A stretch of DNA of 9,089 nucleotides from positions 1 through 9,089 of the forward strand of contig DNGI01000275.1 in NCBI GenBank assembly GCA_003486645.1, given 5' to 3'. Below the pieces are notes generated by a model. The model was not told the origin of the DNA, searched no databases, and saw only the letters and a program-made list of their open reading frames with translations. The stretch is from Cyanobacteria bacterium UBA11370. Its GTDB lineage: Bacteria; Cyanobacteriota; Cyanobacteriia; Cyanobacteriales; Coleofasciculaceae. Positions 7,032 through 9,089 of the stretch are shown one piece after another; position 1 is the stretch's first letter, and each line of letters begins with the position of its first letter. Made by a program: the position numbers and the translations under genes.

Positions 7032-7037
7032 TATAAT
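7032..7037 (+). promoter_or_regulatory. Candidate -10 box for the cyclase gene
   Basis: A TATAAT hexamer 20 bases before the ATG at 7058. The nearest -35-like TTGAAA (7013-7018) is only 13 bases away, shorter than the normal 16-18. Use of this box would give a leader of about 12-14 bases. A second TATAAT at 7048-7053 is too close to the ATG unless the transcript is leaderless. Confidence 0.3.
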
Positions 7038-7057
7038 TTTCATAACTTATAATCGCT

Positions 7058-8887
7058 ATGACCCACGATAAACTCAATCAAAATTCACGCGATACTGAAA
7101 ACGATTCTTTTCTAAGATTCCCCCAAACCTCAACCCCATTACCCCATCTTGGAACGGAAAAAATTCTCGCGGCAATAGTTTTCACAGACGTGGAATCGTT
7201 CACAAAAAAGATGGTAGCTGATGAAAAGCATACTCTCGAACTAATCCAGCGAGACTTTGACCTAATGAACCAAATTTGCCAGCAATTTACAGGGCACGTC
7301 CTTAAATCCTTGGGTGATGGGTTGTTGATGTGTTTTCCCAGTGCTGAGAAAGCTGTATCCTGTGCAATAGAAATACAAAAAGTCCTTGCTGCTGCTGCCA
7401 AAAATCAACCAGAACGTGACATTTTGCGCCATCGAATTGGTATTCATCTGGGAGAGGTATTTTTTAGTGACAATGATGTCATGGGCAATGGCGTAAATAT
7501 GGCAGCGCGGTTGCAAGCCCAAGCCCCAGCGGGAGGGATTTGTCTGTCCCAAACTGTCTATGATGCAGTCAAAGATTGCCGACAAATTAATGCAGTTTAC
7601 GCAGGATTACGAGAGTTAAAAAATATTCCCGAACCCGTACCTGTATATGAAATTCTCCCACCTCAAGAACGGGAATTTCTATTAAGCTCATTGCTCCGAC
7701 GATGGCGCGGTTTACTATTAGTATTAACGGCAAGTACAGTCGCAACCAGTTTAGTAATGGGAGTGCGATCGCTTGGTGTTTTGCAGTTCTGGGAACTTCA
7801 ATCCTTCGATCAGTTAATGCGTCTGCGACCGAATGAAGGATTAGATCAACGATTATTACTGATTACCATTACTGAAGATGATGTGCAGGCTCAACCCCCT
7901 GAAGAACGAATTGGTGCGTCTCTTTCTGATCGTTCACTGGCACAATTAATCGCCAAATTGGAACCCTATCAACCCCTAGCTATTGGCTTAGATATTTATC
8001 GGGATCGCCCTGTAAATACAGACTATCCGGATTTAGCAACTCGAATGAAAACAAGCGATCGCTTTTTTGCCATCTGCAATTATGGAGATCCCGGTGTTAT
8101 TGCCCCTCCGGAAATTCCAGCCGAACGGCAGGGTTTTAATAATGTTATTGTTGATAACGATGAAGTGATCCGGCGGCATCTTTTAGGTGTCAGTTCACCT
8201 TCACCTTGTCAAAATCAATATTCCTTTAGTTGGCAAGTTGCAACCTATTATTTAGCCAAGAAAAAAATTGAGCCTACCATCACTTCAGACGGTTATCTTC
8301 AGCTAGGTTCAGTGATATTTAAACGCTTAGAAAAAAATACAAGTGGCTATCACAATATCAACGCCAGTGGACACCAAGTTTTACTCAATTATCGCGCCAG
8401 TCGTCCAATTGCCCAGACTCTCACCTTAACCGATATTCTCAAGGGGAAATTTAATCCTAATCTAGTGAAGAATCGTATTGTCTTAATTGGCACAACTGCA
8501 CCTAGTTTTAATGACCATCATTGGCGTACTCCTGATAGTAGAGATAAGGGTTCAATTCAGGCAATGAGTGGGATAGAAATTCAAGCCCACATGGTCAGTC
8601 AAATTCTGAGTGCGGTATTAGACAATAGACCCTTAATTTGGTGGTGGTCAAACTCTGATGAAATGATCTGGATTTGGTGCTGGTCTTTCGTTGGAGCTAT
8701 ACTTGCCAAATACTCTCATTCACTACGAGGTTTTGTCATCAAAGGAGGAGTTGTTACTGGTATTTTATACGCAAGCTGTTGGGGTCTTTTCTTACAAGCA
8801 GGTTGGGTTCCTTTAGTTCCTGCTGCCTTAGCTTTAGCAATGAGTGGAATAGGTGTAAGAATTTTCTATCGATTTCAGACGAAATGA
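7058..8887 (+). CDS. Membrane class III nucleotidyl cyclase with C-terminal CHASE2 sensor (predicted adenylate cyclase)
   Basis: Encodes 609 residues. After about 35 polar residues, a class III cyclase catalytic domain spans about 36-200. The two metal-binding aspartates are D44 (VFTDVESF) and D87 (SLGDGLL). K83 and D140 fit the adenine-specifying pair, and N147 and R151 in DVMGNGVNMAAR fit the transition-state residues, so ATP to cAMP is predicted. RRWRG then precedes a first membrane helix (about 217-236). Residues about 240-525 are CHASE2, an extracytoplasmic sensor (FDQLMRLRP, IGLDIYRDRP, GFNNVIVDNDEVIRR, KNRIVLIGTTAPS, MSGIEIQAHMVSQIL). Three more helices follow (about 534-551, 557-579, 584-603), and the protein ends with a short basic tail. 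Positive charges place both ends in the cytoplasm. CHASE2 cyclases normally have the sensor first and the cyclase last; here the order is reversed. No Shine-Dalgarno precedes the ATG, but an in-frame TAA at 7043-7045 rules out a longer version. The ligand is unknown. Confidence 0.93.
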   Translation: MTHDKLNQNSRDTENDSFLRFPQTSTPLPHLGTEKILAAIVFTDVESFTKKMVADEKHTLELIQRDFDLMNQICQQFTGHVLKSLGDGLLMCFPSAEKAVSCAIEIQKVLAAAAKNQPERDILRHRIGIHLGEVFFSDNDVMGNGVNMAARLQAQAPAGGICLSQTVYDAVKDCRQINAVYAGLRELKNIPEPVPVYEILPPQEREFLLSSLLRRWRGLLLVLTASTVATSLVMGVRSLGVLQFWELQSFDQLMRLRPNEGLDQRLLLITITEDDVQAQPPEERIGASLSDRSLAQLIAKLEPYQPLAIGLDIYRDRPVNTDYPDLATRMKTSDRFFAICNYGDPGVIAPPEIPAERQGFNNVIVDNDEVIRRHLLGVSSPSPCQNQYSFSWQVATYYLAKKKIEPTITSDGYLQLGSVIFKRLEKNTSGYHNINASGHQVLLNYRASRPIAQTLTLTDILKGKFNPNLVKNRIVLIGTTAPSFNDHHWRTPDSRDKGSIQAMSGIEIQAHMVSQILSAVLDNRPLIWWWSNSDEMIWIWCWSFVGAILAKYSHSLRGFVIKGGVVTGILYASCWGLFLQAGWVPLVPAALALAMSGIGVRIFYRFQTK

Positions 8888-9059
8888 TAGGACAAATTCA
8901 GGAACAAAGACCGATTGAAGTATCTTTTAATTTATTCATTACTAATAAAAATATTGTTTATTTATAGCTAAAAAATTACAAGTTGAATTAGGGGTAAAGC
9001 CGATATACACGCAAAATAGGACATGATGTAAATTTTTGAAACGGAACTTCCATTTTACT
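8888..9059. other. 3' flank of the cyclase gene
   Basis: AT-rich sequence with no gene. The only hairpin, AATAAA (8944-8949) with TTTATT, is six A-T pairs without a T run and is not a credible terminator. A 24-codon minus-strand frame (9062-8988) begins in the heptamer array and lacks a ribosome site, so it is not called. Confidence 0.6.
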
Positions 9060-9087
9060 CATTAGCAATTAGCCATTAGCCATTAGC
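9060..9087 (+). repeat. CATTAGC heptamer tandem array at the window edge
   Basis: Four tandem heptamers: CATTAGC (9060-9066), AATTAGC (9067-9073), CATTAGC (9074-9080) and CATTAGC (9081-9087), with the array possibly continuing beyond the window. It is an intergenic short tandem repeat of the kind common in filamentous cyanobacteria and shares its period of seven with the two arrays in the CHAT gene. Confidence 0.85.
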
Positions 9088-9089
9088 AA

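Larger units (their letters stand above)
6730..7057. other. Divergent intergenic region between the DUF928 and cyclase genes
   Basis: These 328 bases contain no open frame worth calling. They must hold the promoters for both divergent genes. Visible items are the Shine-Dalgarno GGAG of the DUF928 gene (minus strand, 6742-6739), an imperfect hairpin at 6977-7002, two TATAAT hexamers near the cyclase start (7032-7037 and 7048-7053), and a very AT-rich middle. No good NtcA box (GTA-N8-TAC) or CRP-type box (TGTGA-N6-TCACA) was found. Confidence 0.7.

Noticed and set aside
8674..8967. 97-codon plus-strand frame overlapping the end of the cyclase gene
   Set aside because: It is out of frame inside the membrane segment of the cyclase, Cys/Phe/Ser-rich, and has no ribosome-binding site.
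8988..9062. 24-codon minus-strand frame starting in the terminal heptamer array
   Set aside because: It has no ribosome-binding site, its start lies in repeat DNA, and no peptide family is recognisable.
1..9089. CRISPR array, tRNA/rRNA or intact insertion sequence
   Set aside because: No spaced 25-40 base direct repeats, no tRNA cloverleaf with conserved arms, and no transposase-like reading frame were seen on either strand.

Overview
This window looks like part of the chromosome of a cyanobacterium, probably a filamentous one. The evidence is AT-rich DNA, at least six copies of the cyanobacterial HIP1 octamer GCGATCGC, several arrays of heptanucleotide tandem repeats, and four gene families that are strongly cyanobacterial in this form. 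The genus cannot be fixed from the sequence alone.

Layout: bases 1-123 are an edge/leader region with a TATAAT box and no identifiable gene. Bases 124-3075 (+) encode a 983-residue exported two-partner-secretion (TpsA, filamentous haemagglutinin-like) exoprotein. After 59 bases, 3135-5939 (+) encodes an exported TPR-CHAT protein with an intact predicted His/Cys catalytic dyad. Bases 5914-6729 (-) encode an exported DUF928 protein whose 3' end overlaps the CHAT gene tail to tail by 26 bases. A 328-base divergent intergenic region (6730-7057) holds an imperfect hairpin and candidate promoter elements. Bases 7058-8887 (+) encode a membrane-bound class III nucleotidyl cyclase in which the catalytic domain precedes the CHASE2 sensor, the reverse of the usual order. 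The remaining 202 bases carry no recognisable gene and end in another heptamer array.

Three of the four proteins carry export signals and the fourth is a membrane receptor-cyclase. The neighbourhood therefore reads as an envelope or surface module: a secreted beta-helical exoprotein, a periplasmic or surface caspase-like protease, a small exported DUF928 protein of unknown role, and a sensor that could make cAMP in response to an extracytoplasmic signal. That they work together is inference from gene order only. No TpsB (FhaC/ShlB-type) outer-membrane transporter for the exoprotein lies in the window.

The most distinctive points are the inverted cyclase-CHASE2 architecture, the exported CHAT protein with complete catalytic residues, and heptamer repeats inside the CHAT gene. 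A one-unit change in those repeats would shift the reading frame just after the signal peptide.
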